Shown one piece after another: positions 1-6,624 of a DNA stretch of 13,523 nucleotides. Both the position numbers and the translations under genes were made by a program. The stretch is from Bacillota bacterium. GTDB taxonomy: Bacteria; Bacillota_I; Bacilli_A; RFN20; CAG-826. The notes beneath the pieces are model-generated. The model was not told the origin of the DNA, did not search any database, and was given only the letters and a program-made list of their open reading frames with translations. Positions within the stretch are counted from its first letter, which is position 1; each line of letters begins with the position of its first letter. The stretch is from NCBI GenBank assembly GCA_023457325.1, contig JAEWLX010000059.1, forward strand, positions 1-13,523, given 5' to 3'.

Positions 1-345
1 GCCCTAAAAGTTCAAGAGTATAATCCGAGTTCATTTCGGTGGTTAATGGCCGATAACGCCGACCAGTCACTCTATGCTTTTGAAAGATTTAATGATGATT
101 CTCACCTTGTTTTTGTCTTTAATATGACGCCTAACTTTTATAATGAATATGAACTTGGCGTTACCGAAGAAGGCATATACGATGAAATTCTTAATAGCGA
201 TAAGGATGTTTATAGCGGTCAAAACCAGTATAATGGATTGCCGATAGTATCAACGCCTATTGGTCCGCTTCATCACCCTCACAAAATCAAAATCAAAATC
301 GCTTCATTTGGCGCTATGATTTTTAAACTTCGTAAAACGAAATAA
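1..345 (+). CDS. glgB: 1,4-alpha-glucan branching enzyme, C-terminal fragment (5' end outside window)
   Basis: The reading frame is open from base 1, so this is the last 114 residues of a longer gene. The family (GH13) forms alpha-1,6 branches in glycogen in the cytoplasm. The visible part is the C-terminal all-beta domain. It starts with the RWLMADNADQSLYAF block, which matches the family's FxWxxxxDAxxSxxxF motif. It continues with a VFVFNMTPNFY strand, GVTEEGIYDEILNSDKDVYSG, and the terminal FGAMIFKL strand that ends GlgB proteins. The first in-frame ATG (46) lies inside this domain and is not the real start. The catalytic barrel lies upstream of the window. The stop is followed 14 bases later by the phosphorylase gene, which supports a glycogen operon. 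The symbol rests on the C-terminal domain alone; another GH13 branching-type enzyme is a minor alternative. Confidence 0.88.
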   Translation, partial: ALKVQEYNPSSFRWLMADNADQSLYAFERFNDDSHLVFVFNMTPNFYNEYELGVTEEGIYDEILNSDKDVYSGQNQYNGLPIVSTPIGPLHHPHKIKIKIASFGAMIFKLRKTK

Positions 346-359
346 TACAAAGGAGTTAT

Positions 360-2768
360 ATGTTTAAAAATAAATCAGAGTTCAAAGAGGAGTTTGCAAA
401 ACGACTCTCGGAAAAATATGGAAAAAATGTCAAGGATTCGCACATTAGCGAACGTTACGACATTTTGGGCGAATTAGTTCGTGACTACGCCGGCAATCAT
501 TGGCGTAAGACGCGCGAATACATTTTAAAAAATAAAGAAAAGCAATTAATCTACTTTTCGATGGAATTTTTAATTGGTCGTCTAATGCATAGCAATATGA
601 TGAATCTTGGTATTTATGAAATTGCTGAGCAAGGTCTTAAAGAACTCGGCATTGATATTCGCGAACTTGAGGCTCAAGAAAACGATGCCGGTCTTGGCAA
701 TGGCGGTCTCGGGCGACTGGCGGCCTGCTTTATGGATTCTTTAGCCTCGCTTAACTACGCGGGACACGGCAACTGCATTCGTTATGAGTATGGCTTTTTT
801 CGTCAAGCCATCCGCAATAGCAAACAAATTGAGATGCCAGATCATTGGTTGTCCAATGGCTATGTCTTCGAAGTACGTAAACCGAAACATGCTGTTGAAG
901 TCAAGTTTTACGGCAATGCCGAAACATATTTAAAGAAAAATGGCCAATTCGGAATTCGTACCGCGAATGCCGTCTCTGTTAAGGCTATGCCTTATGATGT
1001 CTCAATTGTCGGTTATCATAATAACGTTGCCAATACTTTGCGGCTTTGGGCGGCAGAACCAAGTTTAGAAAATCTCCCGAAAAGTCAGGATTTTGAAGAA
1101 TATCTCATTACTTTGAAAGAACTATGTCACGGCCTATATCCCGATGATTCAACCGAGCAAGGTCGAATCTTAAGATTAAGACAACAATACTTTTTAGTGA
1201 GTGCCGGACTTCAAAGCGCGATGCGTGGTCACGCTCGGCGCTTCGGAAATCTCGATAATTTTGCTGATTATCATGTTTTTCAGTTAAACGATACACATCC
1301 GATTTTAGCAATTCCCGAGATGATGCGCCTGCTTATTGATGAATATGAATATGAATGGGATGAGGCGTGGGCGCAAGTTAAAAAATGTTTTGCCTACACA
1401 AATCACACCGTTATGGCTGAAGCTCTTGAGAAGTGGCCAATCCAATACGTTCAGCGGCTCTTACCGCGTTGCTTTATGATTATTGAAGAGATCAATCGCC
1501 GTTTTAACATCGAAATGAGTGAAAAAGACATTGATTTAGGCAAGCGCTACGCGATGCAAATCATTAAAGACGGACAAATACACATGACAAACTTGGCTAT
1601 CTACGCTTCTTATTCGGTCAATGGTGTTGCCAAGATTCACACTGAGATTCTCAAGCGCGATACATTCCGCGATTTCTATCAACTTTATCCTAATAAATTT
1701 AATAGTAAAACTAATGGCGTAACCCATCGTCGTTGGTTAATGTATGCCAATCCGGAGTTGGCTGAGCTAATTACGAGTAAAATCGGTGCCGACTGGATTA
1801 AAGACATGAGTCTAATCAAAGCTTTTGAATTATACAAAGAAGATCGGAAAGTTCAAGAAGCACTTTTAAAAATTAAACATAGAAAAAAAGTGGCTTTTGC
1901 TGAATATATGAAGAAAAAACAAAATGTCGAACTTGATGTGAATTCAATTTTTGATGTTCAAATCAAGCGTTTACATGCTTATAAACGTCAACTAATGAAT
2001 GTTTTTCATATCATTTACTTATATCAGCGATTGAAGGAGGATTCAAATTTCCACATCCATCCTCGAACCTTTATTTTTGGCGCCAAAGCGGCACCTAGTT
2101 ACGAATATGCTAAAAAGGTTATTGAACTTATTATCGCCGTATCTGACATTATTAATCGCGACCCACATGTCAGCAAGTTTATCAAAGTTGTCTTTGTTGA
2201 AAACTATGGTGTGTCTTCGGCTGAAAAAATTATACCTGCAAGCGATGTCAGTGAACAAATTTCGACGGCTGGTAAAGAGGCAAGCGGAACGGGTAACATG
2301 AAGTTTATGATGAACGGAGCCATTACCCTTGGGACACTTGACGGGGCAAATGTCGAAATTGCCGACTTTGTCGGATTAGATAATTGTGTCATCTTTGGTC
2401 TAAATGCTGAAGAAGTTGATGGTCACTATCAGCGAGGCGATTACAATCCGTGGGATATTTACAATAGCGATGATCGAATTCGCAAAGTTCTCGATTCGCT
2501 ATTTGATGGGCCGTGGACGTTTGGAAAAAGTGAGAAGTATCAACTCATTTTTGATGAAGTCATGCACCGCGGTGATAACTACTTCATCCTCAAAGACTTT
2601 GCATCTTACGTCGAAGCTCAAGAAAAAATCGAAAAACTCTACCTTGATCAACATAGATGGGCTCGTATGCAAATCATCAATATCGCTAACTCCGGTTATT
2701 TTTCAAGCGACCGCACCATTGAACAATATGTCAAAGATATTTGGCATTTAAGGAAATTAAAAATATGA
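360..2768 (+). CDS. glgP: Glycogen/starch/maltodextrin phosphorylase
   Basis: This 802-residue protein has the normal full length for a GT35 phosphorylase. It removes glucose units from alpha-1,4-glucans as glucose-1-phosphate, using pyridoxal phosphate (PLP) in the cytoplasm. Visible signatures are GLGNGGLGRLAACFMDSLASL (from about residue 111), LNDTHPxxAIPE, NHTVMAEALEKWP, and KRLHAYKRQLMN (about 536-547, phosphate/PLP region). The hallmark GTGNMKFMMNGA carries the PLP lysine, K648. The start ATG at 360 follows AAGGAG at 350-355. The stop TGA overlaps the next gene's ATG as ATGA, so translation is probably coupled. Following glgB, it forms the build-and-degrade pair of glycogen metabolism. 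The sequence does not separate a glycogen-specific GlgP from a maltodextrin-type MalP; the glgB neighbour favours GlgP. Confidence 0.96.
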   Translation: MFKNKSEFKEEFAKRLSEKYGKNVKDSHISERYDILGELVRDYAGNHWRKTREYILKNKEKQLIYFSMEFLIGRLMHSNMMNLGIYEIAEQGLKELGIDIRELEAQENDAGLGNGGLGRLAACFMDSLASLNYAGHGNCIRYEYGFFRQAIRNSKQIEMPDHWLSNGYVFEVRKPKHAVEVKFYGNAETYLKKNGQFGIRTANAVSVKAMPYDVSIVGYHNNVANTLRLWAAEPSLENLPKSQDFEEYLITLKELCHGLYPDDSTEQGRILRLRQQYFLVSAGLQSAMRGHARRFGNLDNFADYHVFQLNDTHPILAIPEMMRLLIDEYEYEWDEAWAQVKKCFAYTNHTVMAEALEKWPIQYVQRLLPRCFMIIEEINRRFNIEMSEKDIDLGKRYAMQIIKDGQIHMTNLAIYASYSVNGVAKIHTEILKRDTFRDFYQLYPNKFNSKTNGVTHRRWLMYANPELAELITSKIGADWIKDMSLIKAFELYKEDRKVQEALLKIKHRKKVAFAEYMKKKQNVELDVNSIFDVQIKRLHAYKRQLMNVFHIIYLYQRLKEDSNFHIHPRTFIFGAKAAPSYEYAKKVIELIIAVSDIINRDPHVSKFIKVVFVENYGVSSAEKIIPASDVSEQISTAGKEASGTGNMKFMMNGAITLGTLDGANVEIADFVGLDNCVIFGLNAEEVDGHYQRGDYNPWDIYNSDDRIRKVLDSLFDGPWTFGKSEKYQLIFDEVMHRGDNYFILKDFASYVEAQEKIEKLYLDQHRWARMQIINIANSGYFSSDRTIEQYVKDIWHLRKLKI

Positions 2769-3262
2769 ACAACGAAATCGAATTAAAAGAACTATATCAA
2801 TTACAAGGCCAATTAGATAAGAAAATTGCCGACAATCATCAAACGACATATGCTTCGACAAAAGATGACCGCCTTATGGCGTTGATTGTCGAAATTGGTG
2901 AACTTGCTAATGAAACTAGGTGTTTTAAATATTGGTCCAATAAAGGGCCATCACCTCGCGAAATTTTGCTTGATGAATATGCTGACGGCATGCATTTTTT
3001 GCTTTCGCTCGGCATTCCTTTAGGAGCCAGCAAAACCTGCTATCAAGTGCAAAAAGTTGAATGGTCTTTGACAAGGCACTTTCATTACCTTTATAAAGCA
3101 GTGGTCGAACTTGTTGAAAGCTATGATTTAAATCATTATACTTATGCTTATCAATTATTTATAAACCTGATTCCCAGCCTTGGTTTTACCGTCGAAGAAG
3201 TCATAGCTGCTTATAAAGCAAAACTTGGCGTTAACTACCATCGTCAGAATACAAATTACTAG
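2765..3262 (+). CDS. Dimeric (all-alpha) dUTP diphosphatase
   Basis: This 165-residue protein resembles the dimeric dUTPase/MazG-like all-alpha NTP pyrophosphatase superfamily (dUTPase_2). It would hydrolyse dUTP to dUMP and pyrophosphate, keeping uracil out of DNA and feeding dTMP synthesis. Two metal-binding helices are clear. One is EIGELANETRCFKYWS, with E43, E46 and E50. The other is the EYADGMHFLLSLG block, with E71 and D74. The spacing and the FKYWS segment are typical of the Firmicutes enzymes. I chose ATG 2765 because AAGGAA at 2750-2755 sits 9 bases upstream and the ATGA overlap with glgP is typical; an in-frame TTG at 2741 would add 8 residues. It is not the trimeric beta-barrel dUTPase, since no such motifs are present. 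Its place in a glycogen gene group looks like packing rather than shared function. Confidence 0.85.
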   Translation: MNNEIELKELYQLQGQLDKKIADNHQTTYASTKDDRLMALIVEIGELANETRCFKYWSNKGPSPREILLDEYADGMHFLLSLGIPLGASKTCYQVQKVEWSLTRHFHYLYKAVVELVESYDLNHYTYAYQLFINLIPSLGFTVEEVIAAYKAKLGVNYHRQNTNY

Positions 3263-3272
3263 GAGGTAACTT

Positions 3273-4361
3273 ATGACACAGGAAGAAAGATTAAGTTTTC
3301 TACAACAAATGAGCGAAGTCGAAGGCGTCTCGGGACGCGAAAAAGACGCCGCTAAACTATTTAAAGAGCATGTCAAAGATGTCGCTGACCGCATTGAATA
3401 CGATAACCTCGGTTCGATCCTTGCTTATAAAGAAGGCAAAAAAGGCGAACCAGTTGTCATGTTAGCCGGCCATATCGATGAAGTGGGTTTTTTAGTCCAT
3501 CGCATTGAAGAGTCTGGTTTTATTCGCTTTCATCCGATTGGTGGATGGTGGGGCCATGTTGTCCTCGCCCAAACAGTGCGTATCACAACTTCAGAAGGCA
3601 AAAAGATTTTCGGAGTTGTTGGCGCTCAACCACCTCATGGCATGAGTGCTGAACAACGCAATAAAGTCATGGAGATAAAAGATATGTATATCGATCTCGG
3701 CGTCAAAGACAAAGCCGAGGCCGAAAAATTAGGTATTCGCGTTGGCGATATGATCACGCCATACACTCCTTTCCGTGTCATGAATGACGGAAAAACATTA
3801 TTAGGCAAAGCCTGGGATGATCGCCTTGGCGCAGCCGTGGCTGTTGAAGTTTTAAATAATCTTAAGGGGGTTGACCATAAAGCAACAGTCGTTGCCGCCG
3901 GCACCGTTCAAGAAGAAGTCGGTTTAAGAGGGGCAAGAACAGCCGCCTATCACGTTAAACCCGACGTCGCTTTTGCTTTAGATGTGACTATGTCATATGA
4001 TTTACCTGGCGCACCTAACCATCCAACGAAACTTGGAGCTGGCGTCGCCCTTTCAATCATGGATGGCTCCGTTATCGCGCACCGCGGATTATTCGATTTT
4101 GTCGAAAAAATTGCCAAAGAAAAAGGCATTAAATACACCTTTGATTTAATGACCGCTGGCGGAACTGACTCGGGTGAAATTCACAAGCAATACGATGGTG
4201 TCATTACGATGACAATCTCTATACCTTGCCGTTATTTCCATAGTCATGTTTCCTTGATTAACTATGATGACTATCTCGAAGCAGTCAAATTATTGACTGA
4301 AGTCGTCAAGGCTCTTGATAAAGAAACCTTGGCAAGTTTAAAAGCCACCAAATACGAATAA
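3273..4361 (+). CDS. M42 family metallopeptidase (glutamyl aminopeptidase/CelM-like)
   Basis: This 362-residue cytosolic protein has every metal-site element of the M42 di-metal aminopeptidases, which form tetrahedral dodecamers and trim peptides from the N-terminus. AGHIDEVGF gives H67 and D69. KAWDDRLG gives the bridging D182. GTVQEEVGLRGA gives the catalytic and ligand pair E214/E215. ALDVTMS gives D237, and CRYFHSHV gives H323. GGWWGHVVLAQTVRI is the PDZ-like insertion-domain entry typical of the family. AGGAGGT at 3261-3267 overlaps the previous gene's TAG stop and lies 5 bases before the ATG, an unusually strong site in this window. It is the last gene of the glycogen/dUTPase group and is followed by a terminator. 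Family members have been called endoglucanases in older annotation; the metal ligands support peptidase activity. Substrate preference cannot be read from the sequence. Confidence 0.93.
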   Translation: MTQEERLSFLQQMSEVEGVSGREKDAAKLFKEHVKDVADRIEYDNLGSILAYKEGKKGEPVVMLAGHIDEVGFLVHRIEESGFIRFHPIGGWWGHVVLAQTVRITTSEGKKIFGVVGAQPPHGMSAEQRNKVMEIKDMYIDLGVKDKAEAEKLGIRVGDMITPYTPFRVMNDGKTLLGKAWDDRLGAAVAVEVLNNLKGVDHKATVVAAGTVQEEVGLRGARTAAYHVKPDVAFALDVTMSYDLPGAPNHPTKLGAGVALSIMDGSVIAHRGLFDFVEKIAKEKGIKYTFDLMTAGGTDSGEIHKQYDGVITMTISIPCRYFHSHVSLINYDDYLEAVKLLTEVVKALDKETLASLKATKYE

Positions 4362-4372
4362 GTAAATAAACG

Positions 4373-4402
4373 AAAAGATGTCACTAATCAGCGACATCTT
4401 TT
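4373..4402. terminator. Bidirectional intrinsic terminator between convergent genes
   Basis: AAAAGATGTC (4373-4382) pairs with GACATCTTTT (4393-4402). After one A/C mismatch the stem continues as CT/AG around an AATC loop. On the + strand the hairpin runs into seven Ts, ending the M42 gene's transcript. On the - strand the same hairpin is followed by a T-rich stretch, ending the DUF523 transcript. The - strand gene's TAG stop (4386-4384) lies at the loop, so the descending arm encodes its last residues. Confidence 0.85.
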
Positions 4403-4848
4403 TTTGTTGTTAATCTTGTTAATAAATCAGGTATTTCTTCTTCGCTTATTACTTCAATGCCATTACGACGAAGAAGGGTAGTGGTTACGCCTTGGCCGGG
4501 AATAACCCTTTTATCAAAGCGACCGTTATGGATTCGATGGACACCGCATGATGGGGAGTCTTCCTTTAAAATCGCTAAGTCGATATGCATGTATTTACAA
4601 ATATTAAGAGCTTTTTGTGCTCCTGACACAAAGTGCTTTGTCACATCGTTTCCGTCAACGTTATAAACTCGACCCCTCATAATTTCACTAGGTTTACGAG
4701 GAATATTCATTCCTCCTTCAACTTCGGGGCAAAAAGGAATAAGTTCATAATGGGTTAGCAACTCGTCGAGGTAGGAAATTTTATTATCCTTTCCGTCATA
4801 TCGAACCTTGTCGCCAATAAGGCAGGCGCTAATCAATGCTTTTTTCAT
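4384..4848 (-). CDS. DUF523 family protein, TudS-like [4Fe-4S] protein
   Basis: This 154-residue protein is a stand-alone DUF523 domain. It shows LISACLIGDKVRYDGK, PFCPEVEGGMNIPRKPSEI, a GxDVT motif and LKEDSPSCG. The three family-wide cysteines are C9, C40 and C101. In characterised TudS proteins the equivalent three cysteines hold a [4Fe-4S] cluster that removes sulfur from 2-thiouracil, so a role in thio-base salvage or detoxification is plausible. That function is inferred from the family; it was not shown for every DUF523 protein. C84 is an additional cysteine. It is the only - strand gene here, convergent with the M42 gene and divergent from the YgjP-like gene. No Shine-Dalgarno sequence precedes its ATG, so the message may be leaderless or nearly so. 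Confidence 0.85.
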   Translation of the reverse strand: MKKALISACLIGDKVRYDGKDNKISYLDELLTHYELIPFCPEVEGGMNIPRKPSEIMRGRVYNVDGNDVTKHFVSGAQKALNICKYMHIDLAILKEDSPSCGVHRIHNGRFDKRVIPGQGVTTTLLRRNGIEVISEEEIPDLLTRLTTKKDVAD

Positions 4849-4953
4849 ACCACATAATTGTATAATTATCGCTTCGTTATCACAACAGCAAATAGCATGA
4901 ATATAGTGGTCTTTTGCCTTTTTATGTTATCTCGTTATGTTTATACTATTATC
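4849..4953. promoter_or_regulatory. Divergent promoter region between the DUF523 and YgjP-like genes
   Basis: These 105 bases separate two outward-facing gene starts, so two promoters are expected. On the + strand, TTGCCT (4914-4919) is 17 bases before TATGTT (4937-4942); an overlapping TATACT (4942-4947) is another -10 candidate. On the - strand, TATACA (4864-4859) is a -10 candidate with TTGTGA (4885-4880) only 15 bases upstream. All place transcription starts within about 10 bases of the two ATGs, and neither ATG has a Shine-Dalgarno sequence. The small dyad ATAATT/AATTAT (4854-4869) overlaps the - strand -10 and could be an operator or just AT-rich sequence. The exact boxes are uncertain. 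Confidence 0.4.
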
Positions 4954-5604
4954 ATGGTCTACAAACTTACTTATTCTCGCGAGAACAAAACATATGAGGT
5001 TATCGTCACCGTTAAGCGAATAAAAAACGTTATTTTTCGTTATCGCGACGGAGTTTTCTATGTCAGTGCCCCAAAACTTACATCGCAAATAACAATTTAT
5101 AATTACTTAGACAAGTTTTATTCTCGTCTTTTGGCTAAAGAAGCAAAAAAGACGACACCATTTGTCGATGGCAAAATGTACTTGCTAGGTAATCTTGTCA
5201 ATCTTCATGAAGGTCAAAGCAACGGGAAATCATTTTTAGTAGGCGATATTCTTCTTTTTAAGAATCAAAATGATTTTCAACGTAAGTTAAGAGCGTTTGC
5301 CAAAGAGTATTTCACTAGTCGAGTTCGTCATTATGAAGAAATCATGAGAATCAAAAAAGGATATGATGTCAAAGTGCGCGATATGAAGACGAGATTTGGC
5401 ACCAATTCTCGAAAAACACATGCCTTGTCTTTGCAACTTAAGTTAATTCATTATCATCCGGCCATTATCGATGCCATTATTATTCACGAATTGGCTCATG
5501 ATCGAAACTTTAACCACGGAGATGGTTTTTATCAAGAACTGTATAAATATTGCCCAGATTATAAAATCTTGCTCAAAAAACTAAAAAGAGGAGAATACTC
5601 ATGA
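4954..5604 (+). CDS. YgjP-like metal-dependent hydrolase (DUF45/SprT-like zincin)
   Basis: This 216-residue protein has the DUF45/YgjP architecture. An N-terminal beta-rich part contains KRIKNVIFRYRDGVFYVSAP. A TRFGTNSRK segment corresponds to the family's RWGSCS block. The metal site IIHELAHDRNFNH has H178, E179, H182 and H188. The HExxH-x5-H spacing is that of the family, whose members are predicted metallopeptidases of unclear substrate. The usual GSC is GTN here, a departure near the active site. I chose ATG 4954 because family homology begins just after it. An open extension back to a TTG at 4858 would add a hydrophobic stretch not expected in the family, and it overlaps the promoter region. 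There is no Shine-Dalgarno sequence before 4954. The TGA stop overlaps the next ATG (ATGA), suggesting coupling with the rRNA methyltransferase. Confidence 0.85.
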   Translation: MVYKLTYSRENKTYEVIVTVKRIKNVIFRYRDGVFYVSAPKLTSQITIYNYLDKFYSRLLAKEAKKTTPFVDGKMYLLGNLVNLHEGQSNGKSFLVGDILLFKNQNDFQRKLRAFAKEYFTSRVRHYEEIMRIKKGYDVKVRDMKTRFGTNSRKTHALSLQLKLIHYHPAIIDAIIIHELAHDRNFNHGDGFYQELYKYCPDYKILLKKLKRGEYS

Positions 5605-6335
5605 TTTACAAAATTACTTCGAAAGATAATCGCAAAGTGGTGGAAGCTTCAAAACTACGATTGAACAAGTATCAGGAAGAAACGGGTCTCTTTTTAGTTG
5701 AAGGTCACCATATGCTTGATATGGCAAGTAAGTATCAAAGAGTTCAATCTGTTTTTACGACGACTGAACTCAGCGGCTTAGCAGTCGATCAATACCTTGT
5801 TAGCGAAGACATTCTTCGCAAAATAGCAAGTAGTAAAAATCCCCAAGGTGTCGTTGCCATCTGCCAAAAGACAGTACCTTCACCCGACATTAAAGACAAA
5901 GTCTTATATCTGGATGACATCTCTGATCCGGGCAATCTTGGCACGATCATTAGAACGGCCCTTGCTTTTGGCTATCTTGACGTTTTATTATCGAGCCAAT
6001 GCGCATCTCCTTTTAGCGATAAGGCGATAAGCGCATCGCAAGGAGCGCTATTCGCTGTTAATCTCATGATGAATGGCGAAAAGGAACTAGTGCGCTTAAA
6101 AAGCGCAGGGTATCAGATTGTTGCGACATCCTTGAAAGATAGTCTTCCAATCGAAAAAAGTAAGATAGAGAAGCGGCACATAGTCATATTGGGCAACGAA
6201 TCACGAGGGGTAAGAGAAGAACTACTTGCTCTGGCTGATAAAAAAGTAAAGATTGCCATAAGTGGCATCGATTCTTTAAATGTTTCGGTGGCAGCAGGCA
6301 TCGTTTTATATGCAATTGAAGCAAAAAGTAGATGA
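5601..6335 (+). CDS. TrmH/SpoU family 23S rRNA 2'-O-methyltransferase (YsgA/RlmP-like)
   Basis: This 244-residue SPOUT methyltransferase has an N-terminal substrate-binding domain (KYQEETGLFLVEGHHML). It also has the three SpoU knot motifs: DDISDPGNLGTIIRTA (from D105; N112, R118), VILGNESRGV (N199, E200, R202) and SGIDSLNVSVAAGI (S225, N227, S229). These bind S-adenosylmethionine in the trefoil knot and methylate a ribose 2'-OH. In Bacillus subtilis the neighbour of pheST is ysgA, now called rlmP, which modifies G2553 in the 23S A-loop. The same position next to pheS here suggests that orthologue. RlmB-like or tRNA-methylating paralogues remain possible, so no symbol is given. AGAGGAG at 5587-5593 precedes the ATG, and the start overlaps the upstream stop as ATGA. 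It ends 289 bases before pheS, separated from it by the T-box leader. Confidence 0.88.
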   Translation: MIYKITSKDNRKVVEASKLRLNKYQEETGLFLVEGHHMLDMASKYQRVQSVFTTTELSGLAVDQYLVSEDILRKIASSKNPQGVVAICQKTVPSPDIKDKVLYLDDISDPGNLGTIIRTALAFGYLDVLLSSQCASPFSDKAISASQGALFAVNLMMNGEKELVRLKSAGYQIVATSLKDSLPIEKSKIEKRHIVILGNESRGVREELLALADKKVKIAISGIDSLNVSVAAGIVLYAIEAKSR

Positions 6336-6358
6336 GGTCTTATTTTTTGTATTAAGTT

Positions 6359-6375
6359 CACCTTGATAAAAGGTG
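6359..6375 (+). terminator. Weak hairpin after the methyltransferase gene, possible terminator
   Basis: CACCTT (6359-6364) and AAGGTG (6370-6375) form a 6-bp stem around GATAA, 23 bases after the stop. The following sequence has only a short T run (6383-6386), so termination would be weak. The 3' arm touches the candidate -35 of the pheST promoter. It may separate the two units, or be incidental. Confidence 0.35.
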
Positions 6376-6402
6376 TTCAGCATTTTAACATTATGTTATA
6401 AT
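6374..6402 (+). promoter_or_regulatory. Sigma-A-type promoter with extended -10 for the pheST T-box leader
   Basis: A perfect TATAAT at 6397-6402 is preceded by TG one base upstream (6394-6395), an extended -10. TGTTCA (6374-6379) is a poor -35 at 17-base spacing. The predicted start near 6409 falls at the first base-paired nucleotides of the T-box Stem I (6411), which strongly supports this assignment. Confidence 0.75.
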
Positions 6403-6408
6403 AACTCG

Positions 6409-6611
6409 TACGTTGATGAGAAATAGTAGCCGACTTAGTCGTTAGTCAGGGAAGATGGATAAAGTGTGACCCATCTCTAGCGATTGCGGTGAATTCACCT
6501 CTGAGTATGGACGCAAGTCCCGTTAATCGCGTTAAGATTTAGTGCGTAGCAACAGCTGCGAAGAAGGATGGCACCACGGAGAAATTCGTTCCTGAGTGTC
6601 ATTATTTTTTT
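6409..6611 (+). promoter_or_regulatory. T-box riboswitch (tRNA-Phe sensing) controlling pheST
   Basis: This untranslated leader has the full T-box layout. Stem I runs from CGTT (6411-6414), a kink-turn-like GAT/TGA region and GAG/CTC (6418-6420/6499-6501) to an AGTA motif at 6425-6428. An upper helix pairs AGTCGTTAG with CTAGCGATT. The specifier is TTC at 6494-6496, a phenylalanine codon, followed by the usual A. Stem III is CGTAGC/GCTGCG around AACA (6545-6560). The antiterminator is AGGA (6565-6568), a 7-base bulge TGGCACC (6569-6575), ACG/CGT around an 8-base loop, and TCCT (6590-6593). Uncharged tRNA-Phe would pair its anticodon with UUC and its NCCA end with the bulge, allowing readthrough into pheS and pheT. 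The N of UGGN is C, whereas U is expected for a tRNA with discriminator A73; see findings. Confidence 0.95.
6570..6611 (+). terminator. T-box terminator hairpin competing with the antiterminator
   Basis: GGCAC (6570-6574) pairs with GTGTC (6596-6600), and an inner GGA/TCC (6578-6580/6590-6592) extends it across an internal loop. A T-rich run follows (6602-6611, seven Ts from 6605). The 5' arm uses bases of the T-box bulge and the inner arm uses TCC of the antiterminator, so the two folds are mutually exclusive. The outer stem has one G-U pair and looks fairly weak. Confidence 0.75.
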
Positions 6612-6624
6612 AGGAGAAAAAGCT

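Noticed and set aside
2404..2751. 115-residue open frame on the + strand inside glgP
   Set aside because: It is out of frame with a full-length, well-conserved phosphorylase, with no recognisable domain or ribosome-binding site; a shadow frame.
2741..2764. TTG start adding eight residues to the dUTPase
   Set aside because: ATG 2765 has AAGGAA 9 bases upstream and an ATGA overlap typical of coupled genes.
4858..4953. Open extension of the YgjP-like protein with a hydrophobic, membrane-like N-terminus
   Set aside because: It starts at TTG without a Shine-Dalgarno sequence, overlaps the divergent promoter region, and the family homology begins after 4954. AT-rich DNA readily yields hydrophobic codons.
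6568..6624. Upstream in-frame ATG that would lengthen PheS by 19 residues
   Set aside because: It lies within the T-box antiterminator, has no Shine-Dalgarno sequence, and encodes residues unlike PheS. ATG 6625 has AGGAG at the right distance.
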